Of a stretch of DNA of 64,000 nucleotides, positions 43,484-52,256 are shown piece after piece; positions within the stretch are counted from its first letter, which is position 1, and the number at the start of each line of letters is the position of its first letter. A program made the position numbers and the translations under genes. Location: NCBI RefSeq assembly GCF_004022265.1, contig NZ_SAVB01000006.1, positions 62,001-126,000 on the forward strand, given 5' to 3'. The DNA comes from Paenirhodobacter ferrireducens. GTDB lineage: Bacteria > Pseudomonadota > Alphaproteobacteria > Rhodobacterales > Rhodobacteraceae. The notes beneath the pieces were generated by a model that had not been told where the DNA came from, did not search any database, and worked only from the letters and a program-made list of their open reading frames with translations.

Positions 43484-45139
43484 TCAGGGCCCGATCACCG
43501 TGCAGTCCGAGGCGCGGGCGTTCAGCCGCGCGCAGGCCAGCTCGGCGCCGGCCTTGGTCATGCCGACGAAATTCGCCTCGAAGCCGGTCTTGCCGCGGGC
43601 GACCTTGCGCAGCGCATCGCCGAGCGTGTCGCTTTCCATCAGCGCAGTCTTCAGCAGCGAGCGTTCGGCGGCGTATTGCGAGGGGAACTTGCCGACATTG
43701 ACCCCCCAGTTGCGCCCGCCCGAGCTCGAGGCGCGGGCGACCACCTCGCGCTCCTGCTGCGGCGCGGGGGCAGGCGGCGTCAGCGCGGCCAGGATCACCG
43801 TGTTGTCGGTCGGGTTCTTGTGGCCGGCCATCTCCAGCGTCTCGGGTTGCGGCGTCGAGGTCTGCACGAACATCGGCTCGCGCGGATCGGGGGCGTCGCC
43901 CTCGGCCGGCGTGTCCTCGGAAAAGTCGCTCATCGCCAGCGTCTCGGGCTGCGGCGTCGCGGCCTGGACGAAGCCCGCCGCGGCGACCGGAACGGTTTCG
44001 CGCGGGGCGGCGGCAGGGCGCGGGCTGGGGGCCTGGGCCACGACATCGGTGACCTCGGCCACGGCGGCGGCGACCGGCGCGGGCGCCGCGGGCTCGAGCG
44101 CCTTCGCCAGCGCGAGCTCGACCGCCTCGCGGTCATGCGCCGCGGTGCCCGGGCGCGCCATCGGCCGCGGGCTTGCCGGCGGGGCGGCGGCCAGACGCAG
44201 CGTTTTTGCCGCGGCGACCGGGGTATCGCCCTCGTCCGCGTCATCCTCGGCGCCGGTGACCTCGGGGCCGGCGACGCCGGTCGCATCCGCCATCAGGGCA
44301 GGCGGTGCCGGCTTGTCGAGGGTGGTCTTGCCCGGCGCGCGTGCGAAGCCGAGATCGAGCAGCTCGGCCACCTTGGCATTGCGCTGTGCGGTCGAGGTAC
44401 CGCCGAAGACGGTGGCAATGATGCGCTTGTTGCCGCGCTGCGCCGAGGCGACGAGGTTGAAGCCCGCGGGCACGGTATAGCCGGTCTTGATCCCGTCGGC
44501 GCCCTCATAGGCATCGAGGAAGCGGCGGTTGGTGCTCGACACTTTGGCGATGCCGGCGTCCGCGGTGCGGCGGGAGAACAGATTATAATACTGTGGGAAG
44601 TCGTAGATCACGTGGCGGCCGAGAATCGTCATGTCCCGCGCCGTCGACATGTGGCCCTCGCGGGTCAGGCCGTTGGCATTCCGGAAGGTGGTGTTCTTCA
44701 TGCCAAGCGCCTTGGCCATGCGGTTCATCTTGGTGGCAAAGCCCGCCTCGTCGCCGCCGAGATAATCGCCGATCGCCGCGGCCGCGTCGTTTGCGGATTT
44801 CACCGCCGCGGCACGGATCAGGTAGCGCAGCTGGATCTTCTGGCCGGCACGCAGGCCAAGCCGCGAGGGCGGCTGGCTTGCCGCATGGGCGGTGACGGTG
44901 ACGACGGAATCGAGGCTGACCTGGCCGCGCTCGATCGCGTCGAAGGTCAGGTAGAGCGTCATCATCTTGGTCAGCGAGGCAGGGTGCAGACGGGTATCGG
45001 CATTCTGCGAATAGAGCACCTCGCCGGTTCGCGCATCCATCACCATTGCGGCAAAGGGCGCGGCCAGCGCAGCCAGCGGCAGGAAGATCAGGGAGAGTGC
45101 AAATAGCCCGTAACGGACCCATCGCGCGAGCGTGGTCAC
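43484..45139 (-). CDS. serine-type D-alanyl-D-alanine carboxypeptidase with SPOR domain
   Basis: This is a 551-residue penicillin-binding protein of the DacA/C/D (S11) family. It trims the terminal D-Ala of peptidoglycan stems in the periplasm. The signal peptide ends at A-L-A-A. Catalytic motifs are S-L-T-K, S-A-N and K-T-G. After the catalytic domain comes a long Ala/Pro/Glu-rich linker with repeated T-P-Q-P-E-T-L blocks, then a C-terminal SPOR domain (R-N-W-G-V-N-V-G-K-F to the end), which binds denuded glycan at the division site. I chose the GTG at 45139 because AAGGACAG precedes it and the signal peptide follows directly; the longer frame adds an Arg-rich region instead. Confidence 0.9.
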   Translation of the reverse strand: MTTLARWVRYGLFALSLIFLPLAALAAPFAAMVMDARTGEVLYSQNADTRLHPASLTKMMTLYLTFDAIERGQVSLDSVVTVTAHAASQPPSRLGLRAGQKIQLRYLIRAAAVKSANDAAAAIGDYLGGDEAGFATKMNRMAKALGMKNTTFRNANGLTREGHMSTARDMTILGRHVIYDFPQYYNLFSRRTADAGIAKVSSTNRRFLDAYEGADGIKTGYTVPAGFNLVASAQRGNKRIIATVFGGTSTAQRNAKVAELLDLGFARAPGKTTLDKPAPPALMADATGVAGPEVTGAEDDADEGDTPVAAAKTLRLAAAPPASPRPMARPGTAAHDREAVELALAKALEPAAPAPVAAAVAEVTDVVAQAPSPRPAAAPRETVPVAAAGFVQAATPQPETLAMSDFSEDTPAEGDAPDPREPMFVQTSTPQPETLEMAGHKNPTDNTVILAALTPPAPAPQQEREVVARASSSGGRNWGVNVGKFPSQYAAERSLLKTALMESDTLGDALRKVARGKTGFEANFVGMTKAGAELACARLNARASDCTVIGP

Positions 45140-45400
45140 GGTTTCTGTCCTTGTGCTGCCTCGTGCCCCGTTGTTTTGATCCGGAGCTTTGGCGTTCAGC
45201 CTAACACGGCTTTTTCGCCCTGAAAACCGCCTATTTTCAAGTGCTTTCGTCACGACATTCAGGTGTGCCCCAAGATCTCGTGGTTGTGCCGGGCCGGGCG
45301 GCGACGGGTAGTAACGCGGCTGTGACCGTTCCCCCGGCGACATGGTGTCGCGGGAGCGAAATCGCACAAGATCAAGGCGTTGTCCGTCATCTCCCGGGGC

Positions 45401-46096
45401 TCAGCCGATCCGCTCGAGCAGTTCGTGCAGCCCGGAAAGCGAGGGCAGGGCGGCAAACCGCGGGTGGCCCTGCGGCACCTCGGCTTCCTCGAGTGCCCAG
45501 GTCATCTCATGTGGCACATGCACGCCCCAGCCGCCTGCGGCGATCATCGGAAGCACGTCGGATTTCAACGAGTTGCCGACCATCATCGCAGCCTCCGCGC
45601 CGGTGCCGTGGCGGGCGAAGACCTCGGTATAGGTGGCCTGGCGCTTGTCCGACACGATCTCGACCGCGTCGAAGAGATCGCCGAGACCCGACTGGGCAAG
45701 TTTCCGCTCCTGGTCGATCAGGTCGCCCTTGGTCACCAGCACCAGCCGGTAACGGCCGGCAAGCGCCTCGACCGCCGCACGCGCCTCGGGCAAAAGCTCG
45801 ATCGGATGGGCGAGCATCTCGCGTCCGGCCGAGAGAATCTCGGCGATCACCGCGCCCGGCACCGCGCCGGCGCTGACCTCGACCGCGGTCTCGATCATCG
45901 AGAGGGTGAAGCCCTTCACCCCGAAACCATAGATCCCGACGTTGCGCCGCTCGGCCGCCAGCAGCCGTTCGCCGAGGAGCGTGCGGTCAGCGTGATCGGC
46001 CAGCAGCTCGGTGAAACGGGCCTGGGTCAGACGGAAGAAGCGCTCGTTGTGCCACAGCGTGTCGTCGGCATCGAAGCCGATTGTCGTGAGTTTCAT
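45401..46096 (-). CDS. HAD-superfamily hydrolase
   Basis: This 231-residue phosphatase-like protein has motif I F-D-A-D-D-T-L-W, motif II L-V-T-K-G, motif III K around D-K-R-Q-A-T-Y and motif IV G-N-S-L-K-S-D. The alpha-helical cap between motifs I and II is of the PGP/YjjG type. The substrate is unknown. GGGAG precedes the ATG. It is divergent from clpS across 121 bases and upstream of the carboxypeptidase gene, separated by 261 bases in which I see no gene or clear hairpin. Confidence 0.85.
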   Translation of the reverse strand: MKLTTIGFDADDTLWHNERFFRLTQARFTELLADHADRTLLGERLLAAERRNVGIYGFGVKGFTLSMIETAVEVSAGAVPGAVIAEILSAGREMLAHPIELLPEARAAVEALAGRYRLVLVTKGDLIDQERKLAQSGLGDLFDAVEIVSDKRQATYTEVFARHGTGAEAAMMVGNSLKSDVLPMIAAGGWGVHVPHEMTWALEEAEVPQGHPRFAALPSLSGLHELLERIG

Positions 46097-46217
46097 GCGA
46101 CACTCCCGGTCGCGGGACCCGTCGCGGGCAGATTCCTCGCCCGCAATGTCTTTCCTTGTGGCATGATCTTCCTATATTCCCCCGATACCGCGAGCGATTC
46201 CCGAAGACCGAGGCGCA

Positions 46218-46559
46218 ATGTTCCACCCGCTTGAGATGATGGCCGACCGCAAGGACGATGCCGAAGGCGAGGCCGGCGTTGCCCTGAAGACGAAACCCAA
46301 GACGCAGCGCCCGCCGATGTACAAGGTGCTGCTCCTGAACGACGATTACACCCCGATGGAGTTCGTCGTCCATATCCTCGAACGCTTCTTCGGCCTGAGC
46401 CACGCGCAAGCTTTCGAGATCATGCTGACCGTGCACAAGAAGGGGCTCGCCGTCGTCGGCGTGTTCAGCTTCGAGGTGGCCGAGACCAAGGTCGCGCAGG
46501 TGATGGATTTCGCCCGCCGCCATCAGCATCCGCTGCAATGCACGATGGAAAAGGAGTGA
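46218..46559 (+). CDS. clpS: ATP-dependent protease adaptor ClpS
   Basis: ClpS delivers N-degron substrates to ClpAP. The 113-residue protein has a short variable leader, then the core [18 protein letters not shown]. The family N-D-D-x-T motif, the H-x-x-G-x-A-like [10 protein letters not shown] and the final C-T-M-E-K-E are all present. Alphaproteobacteria often carry two ClpS forms; this is the one with the standard N-end-rule pocket. clpA is not in the window. Confidence 0.94.
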   Translation: MFHPLEMMADRKDDAEGEAGVALKTKPKTQRPPMYKVLLLNDDYTPMEFVVHILERFFGLSHAQAFEIMLTVHKKGLAVVGVFSFEVAETKVAQVMDFARRHQHPLQCTMEKE

Positions 46560-46581
46560 GGCGCGCGCGCCTCTGCCAGCC

Positions 46582-47646
46582 ATGAGCCATTCCCGCCTGT
46601 CCCTTGCGCTTGACGCGCCCGATGCCCTGCCCGCCGCGGGGCGCATCGCGCTGTTCCGCCCGACCGCCGCCACCGATCTGAGCGATCTGCCGGCCGAGCG
46701 GCTGCATGCCGTGCAGGGCTTCCGCCCGGACTGGGAGGCGCTGCGCGCCCGCGGTATCGCCGCCGATCCCGCGCCCGAGGGCCCCTATGCCGCCGCGGTG
46801 GTGTTCCTGCCGCGCGCCAAGGCCGAGGCGCGGGCGATCCTTGCGCTTGCCTGCGAGGTGGTGGTGCCCGGCGGGCCGATCTGGGTCGACGGGCTGAAGA
46901 CCGACGGCATCGATTCCATGCTGCGCGATCTGCGCGCGCGGCTGCCGGTGGGCGAGCCGATCGCCAAGGCGCATGGCAAGATCTTCCGTCTCGAGGCCGT
47001 GCATGGCGCACTTGATGACTGGAAGGGGCACCGCACCGAAGTGGTGCCGGGCTTCGTCACCCAGCCGGGCGTGTTCTCGGCCGATGGCATCGACCGTGGC
47101 TCGGCGCTGCTGGCCGCGGTGCTGCCCGACACGCTGCCCGCCCGCATGGCTGACATCGGCGCCGGCTGGGGCTGGCTTGCGGCGCAGGTGCTGGCGCGCA
47201 AGGGCGTCGAGAGCCTCGACCTGATCGAGGCGGAACATGCTTCGCTCGACTGTGCGCGGCTCAACATCTCCGATCCGCGGGCGCATTTCGTCTGGGCCGA
47301 TGCCACCGTCTTCAAGCCCGAGGCGCGCTATACCGCGGCGGTGATGAACCCGCCCTTCCACAGCACGCGCGCCGCCGATCCGGCGCTTGGTCAGGCTTTC
47401 ATCCGCGCCGCCGCCTCGATGCTGTCGCTCTCGGGCACGCTGTGGATGGTGGCGAACCGCCATCTGCCCTACGAGGAGGCGCTGCGTGCCGCCTTCCACG
47501 AGGTGACCGAGATCGTGCCGCCCGGTGGCCCCGATGGCGCCTTCCGCCTGATCCGCGCCGAACGGCCGATCGTGCAGGGCGCCGCCCGCCCGTCGGCGCC
47601 CGCCGTGGCGTCACCACGTCGCCGTCTCTCTCGCTCCCGGCGATGA
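46582..47646 (+). CDS. class I SAM-dependent methyltransferase, RsmC/RlmG-like
   Basis: This 354-residue protein has an N-terminal half lacking SAM motifs and a C-terminal Rossmann domain with A-D-I-G-A-G-W-G-W-L and the catalytic M-N-P-P-F-H motif. That layout is characteristic of the RsmC/RlmG 16S/23S rRNA guanine-N2 methyltransferases. Which guanine it modifies cannot be decided here. It follows clpS by 22 bases, so the two are probably one transcript. The C-terminal 25 residues are Arg/Ser/Pro-rich. Confidence 0.83.
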   Translation: MSHSRLSLALDAPDALPAAGRIALFRPTAATDLSDLPAERLHAVQGFRPDWEALRARGIAADPAPEGPYAAAVVFLPRAKAEARAILALACEVVVPGGPIWVDGLKTDGIDSMLRDLRARLPVGEPIAKAHGKIFRLEAVHGALDDWKGHRTEVVPGFVTQPGVFSADGIDRGSALLAAVLPDTLPARMADIGAGWGWLAAQVLARKGVESLDLIEAEHASLDCARLNISDPRAHFVWADATVFKPEARYTAAVMNPPFHSTRAADPALGQAFIRAAASMLSLSGTLWMVANRHLPYEEALRAAFHEVTEIVPPGGPDGAFRLIRAERPIVQGAARPSAPAVASPRRRLSRSRR

Positions 47647-47688
47647 AATGCGCTAACAGGGGCGAAAACCACTCCGAAGGGAGCTGCC

Positions 47689-48498
47689 ATGTCTCTGGCC
47701 ATCACCGGAAAGACCGCGATCATCACCGGCGCCGCCAACGGCATCGGCCTTGCCATCGCGCGCCATTTCCTCGACCGCGGCGCGCAGGTGATGTGCGCCG
47801 ACATCGACGAGGCGAAGCTGATGGCCGAGTTCGGCGACAGCGCCAAGGCCGATGGCCCGGCGCGCGTCTTCGCCGGCGATCTGTGCGAGAAGCTGAGCAT
47901 CGCCAACCTGCTCTCGGCCACGATCGACGCCTTCGAGCGCATCGACATTCTGGTCAATGCCGCGCGCAGCTTCACCCCCTGCGACCCGCTCGAGCCCGAT
48001 GCGGACGTGCTGGAATCGATGCTGCGGCACAACATGAAGGCCGGGTTGCGGCTGTCGCAGCTGACCGCGAAGCGGATGATCGCGCTGGCCGAGAAGGACG
48101 GGCGCACCACCGGCGAGGTCGGTTGCATCGTCAACGTCTCGACCCTCGCCGCGCAGCGCAGCCAGCCCGAGCTGCTTGCCTATTCCATCGCCTGTGCGGC
48201 GCAGGACCAAGCGACGCGCGGGCTCGCGCTCGCGCTCGCGCCGCACCGGATCCGGGTGAACGGCGTCGCCTTCGCCTCGATGATGAGCGCCTCGCTGCAT
48301 GCGGCGCTGCGCGAGAACGCCGACTGGCGCGAGGCGATCACCGCCGGCACGCCGCTGGGCCGCATCGCGCCACCGACCGAACTGGCGGAAACCGTGCAAT
48401 ACCTCGCCTCGTCGGGGGCGGGCTTCGTCACCGGCCAGATCGTCACCGTCGACGGCGGCCGCGGCATCGCCGACACGGTGCGCGTGCCGGTCTACTGA
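47689..48498 (+). CDS. short-chain dehydrogenase/reductase lacking the catalytic lysine
   Basis: This 269-residue Rossmann protein has the SDR cofactor motif T-G-A-A-N-G-I-G at 13-20, N115 and S151. The active-site Y-x-x-x-K reads Y165-S-I-A-C169, so the lysine is a cysteine (codon TGT at about 48193). The N-N-A-G motif is N-A-A-R. The C-terminal G-F-V-T-G-Q-I-V-T-V-D-G-G run is normal. The protein may therefore bind NAD(P) without classical reductase activity. GAAGGGAG precedes the ATG. Substrate and role are unknown; hemF is one gene downstream. Confidence 0.82.
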   Translation: MSLAITGKTAIITGAANGIGLAIARHFLDRGAQVMCADIDEAKLMAEFGDSAKADGPARVFAGDLCEKLSIANLLSATIDAFERIDILVNAARSFTPCDPLEPDADVLESMLRHNMKAGLRLSQLTAKRMIALAEKDGRTTGEVGCIVNVSTLAAQRSQPELLAYSIACAAQDQATRGLALALAPHRIRVNGVAFASMMSASLHAALRENADWREAITAGTPLGRIAPPTELAETVQYLASSGAGFVTGQIVTVDGGRGIADTVRVPVY

Positions 48499-48517
48499 GC
48501 GGCACGCCCGGGCGGGC

Positions 48518-48928
48518 CTACTTCGCCTCTTCGGGATAGGCCGCCCGGCAGGCCGCGATTTCTGCATTCATCTGCGGGCCGAGGGCGCGGATTTTGGCGC
48601 GCAGGTTGTCGCGCTTGCGGGTTTCCGTGACCGGGTCGATCACCACCTGCCGGCGCCGGGTGATCGTGTCATCCTCGAGGCACATCCGCGGCTTCTGGAT
48701 CACCCGACCGTCGCGCCGGGTGTAGGTGTCATAGCCGCACACTTCCCACCGCGTCGTCGGCACCTCGTATTCTTCCCAGGCATAGCCGCGGGCGAGGTTG
48801 CCCTCGGTTTCGGCCAGCAGCGACTGCAGGGTGCGGGTCTCGCGCGTGGCGCGGTTGATGCACTGTTCCTGCGGCGTGCCGCAGGCGGCAAGGATGAGCA
48901 GGGCGAGAAGGGCAGGGGTCTTGCGCAT
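48518..48928 (-). CDS. small lipoprotein of unknown function
   Basis: This 136-residue protein has a lipoprotein signal, L-L-I-L-A-A-C, with the modified cysteine at residue 16. The mature part is charged and probably helical, with three further cysteines in C-I-N-R, V-C-G-Y and M-C-L-E and a late C-R-A-A-Y. I do not recognise the family. GGAGACC lies before the ATG at 48928; upstream in-frame sequence is Arg-rich antisense. It is convergent with the SDR gene and divergent from hemF (101-base gap). Confidence 0.72.
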   Translation of the reverse strand: MRKTPALLALLILAACGTPQEQCINRATRETRTLQSLLAETEGNLARGYAWEEYEVPTTRWEVCGYDTYTRRDGRVIQKPRMCLEDDTITRRRQVVIDPVTETRKRDNLRAKIRALGPQMNAEIAACRAAYPEEAK

Positions 48929-49029
48929 GGCGGGTCTCCGGCTGATGGCGCATTCTTCTCCTCCGGCGCGGAAAACGCAATTCCCCCCTCGCGTCTTGCC
49001 TGTTAGGACGGCGCAAAAGGGAGATCGCC

Positions 49030-49914
49030 ATGACCGACACATTCGAGCCCCGCAAGGCTGCCGCCAGTGCCTGGTTCTCGACCCTGCGCGACCGCATCGT
49101 CGCCGCCTTCGAGGCGCTCGAGGACGGGTTCGAGGGGCCGGGCGACATGCCTGCCGGCCGTTTCGAGGTGACGCCCACCACCCGGACGGGCGCCGATGGC
49201 GAGGATCAGGGCGGCGGCAAGATGTCGGTGCTGCGCGGCGGGCGCGTCTTCGAGAAGGTCGGCGTGAACATCTCGACGGTCTGGGGCACGTTGGCACCGC
49301 GGGCGCAAAAGGCGATGGCGGCGCGTGGCGTGCCGGGGATGGAGGCAGACCCGCGCTTCTGGGCCTCGGGGATCTCGCTCGTCGCCCACATGCGCAACCC
49401 GCACACGCCGGCGGTGCACATGAACACCCGGATGTTCTGGACGCCCGGCGCGTGGTGGTTCGGCGGCGGCGCCGACCTGAACCCCTGCATCGAGTATGCC
49501 GAGGACACCGCGCATTTCCATGCTGCGCTGCAGGCCGCCTGCGACGCGCATGACCCGGGCTATTACCCGCGCTTCAAGGCCTGGGCGGACGAGTATTTCT
49601 TTATCCCGCACCGGCACCGGGCCCGCGGCGTCGGCGGCATCTTCTATGATGACCTGAACAGTGGCGACTGGGAGGCGGATTTCGCCTTCACCCAGGCGGT
49701 GGGGGCGGCCTTCCTGCCCGCCTTCCTGCCGGTGACCGAGCGCCGCCTCGGCACCCCTGCCTCCGAGGCCGACCGCGATGCGCAGCTGATCCACCGCGGG
49801 CTCTATGCCGAATACAACCTCGTCTACGACCGCGGCACGAAATTCGGGCTCGAGACCGGGCACAATGCCGATGCGGTGCTGATGAGCCTGCCGCCGCTGG
49901 CGAAATGGGTCTGA
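49030..49914 (+). CDS. hemF: oxygen-dependent coproporphyrinogen III oxidase
   Basis: HemF catalyses the same step as HemN but uses O2. The 294-residue protein carries the HemF signature W-F-G-G-G-A-D-L-N-P-C with H-M-N-T-R before it. H-R-H-R-A-R-G-V-G-G-I-F-Y-D-D-L-N and the C-terminal Y-N-L-V-Y-D-R-G-T-K-F-G-L follow. GGGAG precedes the ATG. Having both hemF and hemN fits an organism that alternates between oxic and anoxic growth. Confidence 0.96.
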   Translation: MTDTFEPRKAAASAWFSTLRDRIVAAFEALEDGFEGPGDMPAGRFEVTPTTRTGADGEDQGGGKMSVLRGGRVFEKVGVNISTVWGTLAPRAQKAMAARGVPGMEADPRFWASGISLVAHMRNPHTPAVHMNTRMFWTPGAWWFGGGADLNPCIEYAEDTAHFHAALQAACDAHDPGYYPRFKAWADEYFFIPHRHRARGVGGIFYDDLNSGDWEADFAFTQAVGAAFLPAFLPVTERRLGTPASEADRDAQLIHRGLYAEYNLVYDRGTKFGLETGHNADAVLMSLPPLAKWV

Positions 49915-49944
49915 GGGGCAGGCCCCCCGGATCTCCGTCTTGCC

Positions 49945-51567
49945 TCAGTCGACCGTTTCCACTGCGATTGCCCTTTGACGCCCCGCCGCCTCGGCGGCCC
50001 GGGCGAAGCTGCCATGCAGCAGGTCGTCAAGCGCGCCCTCGTGCGGGGCGCCGATCACCACATGTGTGGCGCCGCCCGCTTCGGCGCGGGCAAGCGCGGC
50101 GCGCACCGCCTGGCCGGGCGTCGCGTGCAGCACCTCGCCCTGCGCCGCGATGCCCGTGGCCGCGATCCGGGCGCGGGCGCGGGCCACGATCGCCTCGGCC
50201 TGCGGGCGGGGTTCGGTCTCGGCCTCGGCGCCGTCGAGCACGTCGCTGACCCGGACATGGAGCGCGAGCACCGCGTGCCCGCCCATGGCCTTCGCCAGCG
50301 CCACGGCGCGGTCGATCACCCGCGCGTCGGCATCGCTGCCATCGACCGCGGCGACGATCAGCCCCGGCGTCGGGGCAATGGCAGGGGCCGCCTTGTGATG
50401 CGCGATCGAGCCGCGGCGCAGCCACAGCGTCGCGGGTGCCAGCAGCGCCGCCAGCGCCGCCACCGAGAACGCGATCAGCACCGAGCCATGCTCGGCGATC
50501 GTCGGCACCGCCCAGGGCGCGACCACCCCCGCGAACCAGCGCAGGAAGTTGTAGCCCGCCGAGGCGACCGGCCGCGGCACGTCGGAGACCTCGAGCGCGA
50601 GCTCGGTGAAGAGGGTGTTGCACACGCCCATGATCGCCCCCGACAGGATCACCGCCGCGGCGATCGCGGGCTTGTTGCCCGATCCCATCACGACGAGCAG
50701 CACGGCAAGCGCCGCGAGCGCCACCGCGACCACCGGCACAAGGCCGAAGCGGGCCTCGACCCGCGGCGCGACGAAGACTGAGCACAACGCGAGCATCAGC
50801 CCCCAGCCGAAGAAGATCGCGCCGACCGCATGGGCCGAGAGGTCCAGCACGAAGGGCGCGAAGGCCAGCACCGCGAAGAAGGCGAAGTAATAGAAGAAGG
50901 CGGCGAGCGACACGGTGAACAGCCCCGGGTGCCCAAGCGCGCGGAGCGGCGCGCTCAACGCCGTCTTCTGCGCCGGCCGTGGCAGCGAGGGCAGGAAGAC
51001 CAGCGCCGAGACCAGCCCCACCGCCATCAGCGTCGCCGTGCCGAAGAAGGGCCAGCGCCACGAATGGGCCCCGAGCGCCGCCCCCAGAAGCGGGCCGACC
51101 GACAGGCCAAGCCCCATCGCCGCCTCGTAGATCAGCACCGCGCGCCCGGTGCCGCCCTTCGCCACCGCGACCAGAACCGACAGCGCAGTGACCACGAAGA
51201 AGGCATTGCCGAGCCCCCAGCCGGCGCGGAAGGCGACGAGCTCGCGCACCGAGCCCGAGGTGCCGGCCAGCGCCGCGAAGATCACGATCAGTCCGGCGCC
51301 GAGGATCAGCGTCGCGCGCGCGCCGATCCGGCTTGAGACAAAGCCGGTCACCAGCATCATCACCGAGGTGACGAGGAAGTAGGAGGTGAAGAGCAGCGAC
51401 ACCTGCGACGGCCCCGCGTTCAGCCCGGCGGCGATCGAGGTCAGGATCGGGTCGACAAGACCGATCGACATGAAGCCGACGACACAGGCGAAGGCGGTGG
51501 CCCAGACCGCGGTCGGCTGGTCGAGAAAGCGCGATGGCGCGGCGGTGTCGGGGGACGGATGGGACAT
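49945..51567 (-). CDS. MFS transporter fused to a C-terminal universal stress protein domain
   Basis: In this 540-residue protein, residues 20-395 form a twelve-helix major facilitator of the drug-exporter type, with the loop G-x-x-S-x-R-I-G-A-R-A after the second helix. Residues about 400-540 form a cytoplasmic USP domain (L-I-V-A-A-V-D-G-S-D-A-D ... V-V-I-G-A-P-H-E-G). The USP nucleotide loop lacks the usual second glycine pair, so ATP binding is doubtful. Divergent from a MarR-family gene with overlapping promoters, it is most likely the regulated target: an efflux pump for an aromatic or phenolic compound. The substrate is unknown. Confidence 0.85.
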   Translation of the reverse strand: MSHPSPDTAAPSRFLDQPTAVWATAFACVVGFMSIGLVDPILTSIAAGLNAGPSQVSLLFTSYFLVTSVMMLVTGFVSSRIGARATLILGAGLIVIFAALAGTSGSVRELVAFRAGWGLGNAFFVVTALSVLVAVAKGGTGRAVLIYEAAMGLGLSVGPLLGAALGAHSWRWPFFGTATLMAVGLVSALVFLPSLPRPAQKTALSAPLRALGHPGLFTVSLAAFFYYFAFFAVLAFAPFVLDLSAHAVGAIFFGWGLMLALCSVFVAPRVEARFGLVPVVAVALAALAVLLVVMGSGNKPAIAAAVILSGAIMGVCNTLFTELALEVSDVPRPVASAGYNFLRWFAGVVAPWAVPTIAEHGSVLIAFSVAALAALLAPATLWLRRGSIAHHKAAPAIAPTPGLIVAAVDGSDADARVIDRAVALAKAMGGHAVLALHVRVSDVLDGAEAETEPRPQAEAIVARARARIAATGIAAQGEVLHATPGQAVRAALARAEAGGATHVVIGAPHEGALDDLLHGSFARAAEAAGRQRAIAVETVD

Positions 51568-51623
51568 GGAAAGCTCGCATCAGGGGAGGGCAGGCTTGCC
51601 GGGGGCAGGCGGGCCGGATAAAC

Positions 51624-51654
51624 TTGGTGCATGATACACAAGTTGTATAATGCA
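51624..51654. promoter_or_regulatory. overlapping divergent promoters with inverted-repeat operator
   Basis: On the plus strand, TTGGTG (51624-51629), 16 bases, then a perfect TATAAT (51646-51651) form the marR promoter. The inverted repeat TGCATGATACA (51628-51638) / TGTATAATGCA (51644-51654), with one mismatch, covers the -10. On the minus strand TATCAT (51631-51636) fits as the -10 of the MFS-USP gene. A MarR dimer here would block both directions. Confidence 0.72.
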
Positions 51655-51672
51655 AGTAAAGTGGAGGCGTGC

Positions 51673-52158
51673 ATGGACGGGACCGATCTGGCGCAGGGCA
51701 ACGGGGCCTCGCCCGGCACGCAGGCGATCGAGCATGACCTTGCCGTCCTCGTGCGCGCGCTCGAGGGGCTTTATCGCTCGCGCAAATACCCGCTCGACCG
51801 GGCGCAATACCTGCTGCTGCTGGCATTGCGTGCGGGGCCGCGGCCGAGCGGCGATCTGGCGGCGACGCTGGCGCTCGATCATTCCACCGTGACGCGGCAG
51901 CTGGCAGCGCTCGAAAAGGGCGGGCTGATCGCGAAACGGCCGAACCCGCTCGATGGCCGCAGCGCGCTGATCGAGGCGACGGCAGAGGGACGGGTGCGCT
52001 GCGCCGAGATGCAGGCGCTGCGGCTGAGCCGCCTCGAGGAGATGCTGGCCGACTGGAGCGAGCCCGAGCGACAGCGCTTCGCTGCCGACATCGCGCGCTT
52101 CAATGCGCAGGTGATGGGGCGTGGTCGTGCGACCCCGGGCGAGCCCGGCCTCGGCTGA
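51673..52158 (+). CDS. MarR-family transcriptional regulator
   Basis: This 161-residue winged-helix regulator has P-S-G-D-L-A-A-T-L-A-L-D-H-S-T-V-T-R-Q-L-A-A-L-E-K as its HTH, and the wing motif P-N-P-L-D-G-R-S follows with the D-x-R signature. I chose the ATG at 51673 because GTGGAGG sits six bases before it. An ATG at 51631 lies upstream of the predicted transcript start. It is divergent from the MFS-USP gene and probably represses it and itself until a small aromatic ligand binds. Confidence 0.87.
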   Translation: MDGTDLAQGNGASPGTQAIEHDLAVLVRALEGLYRSRKYPLDRAQYLLLLALRAGPRPSGDLAATLALDHSTVTRQLAALEKGGLIAKRPNPLDGRSALIEATAEGRVRCAEMQALRLSRLEEMLADWSEPERQRFAADIARFNAQVMGRGRATPGEPGLG

Positions 52159-52256
52159 GCTTCGCGCAGCCCCGGCGGGCCTTTGCGGAAAGGGCTTTCC
52201 TTCCTGGGCGAAAGCCGCTAGAAGCCGCGCTTTCCGCCGTTGCGAAAGCCCCAGAC

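Noticed and set aside
45140-45367. N-terminal extension of the D,D-carboxypeptidase by 76 residues
   Set aside because: It would place a signal peptide in mid-protein; the GTG at 45139 is preceded by AAGGACAG and followed directly by the signal peptide.
51631-51672. Upstream ATG start for the MarR gene
   Set aside because: The ATG lies upstream of the TATAAT and inside the operator, so it would not be transcribed from that promoter; GTGGAGG supports 51673.
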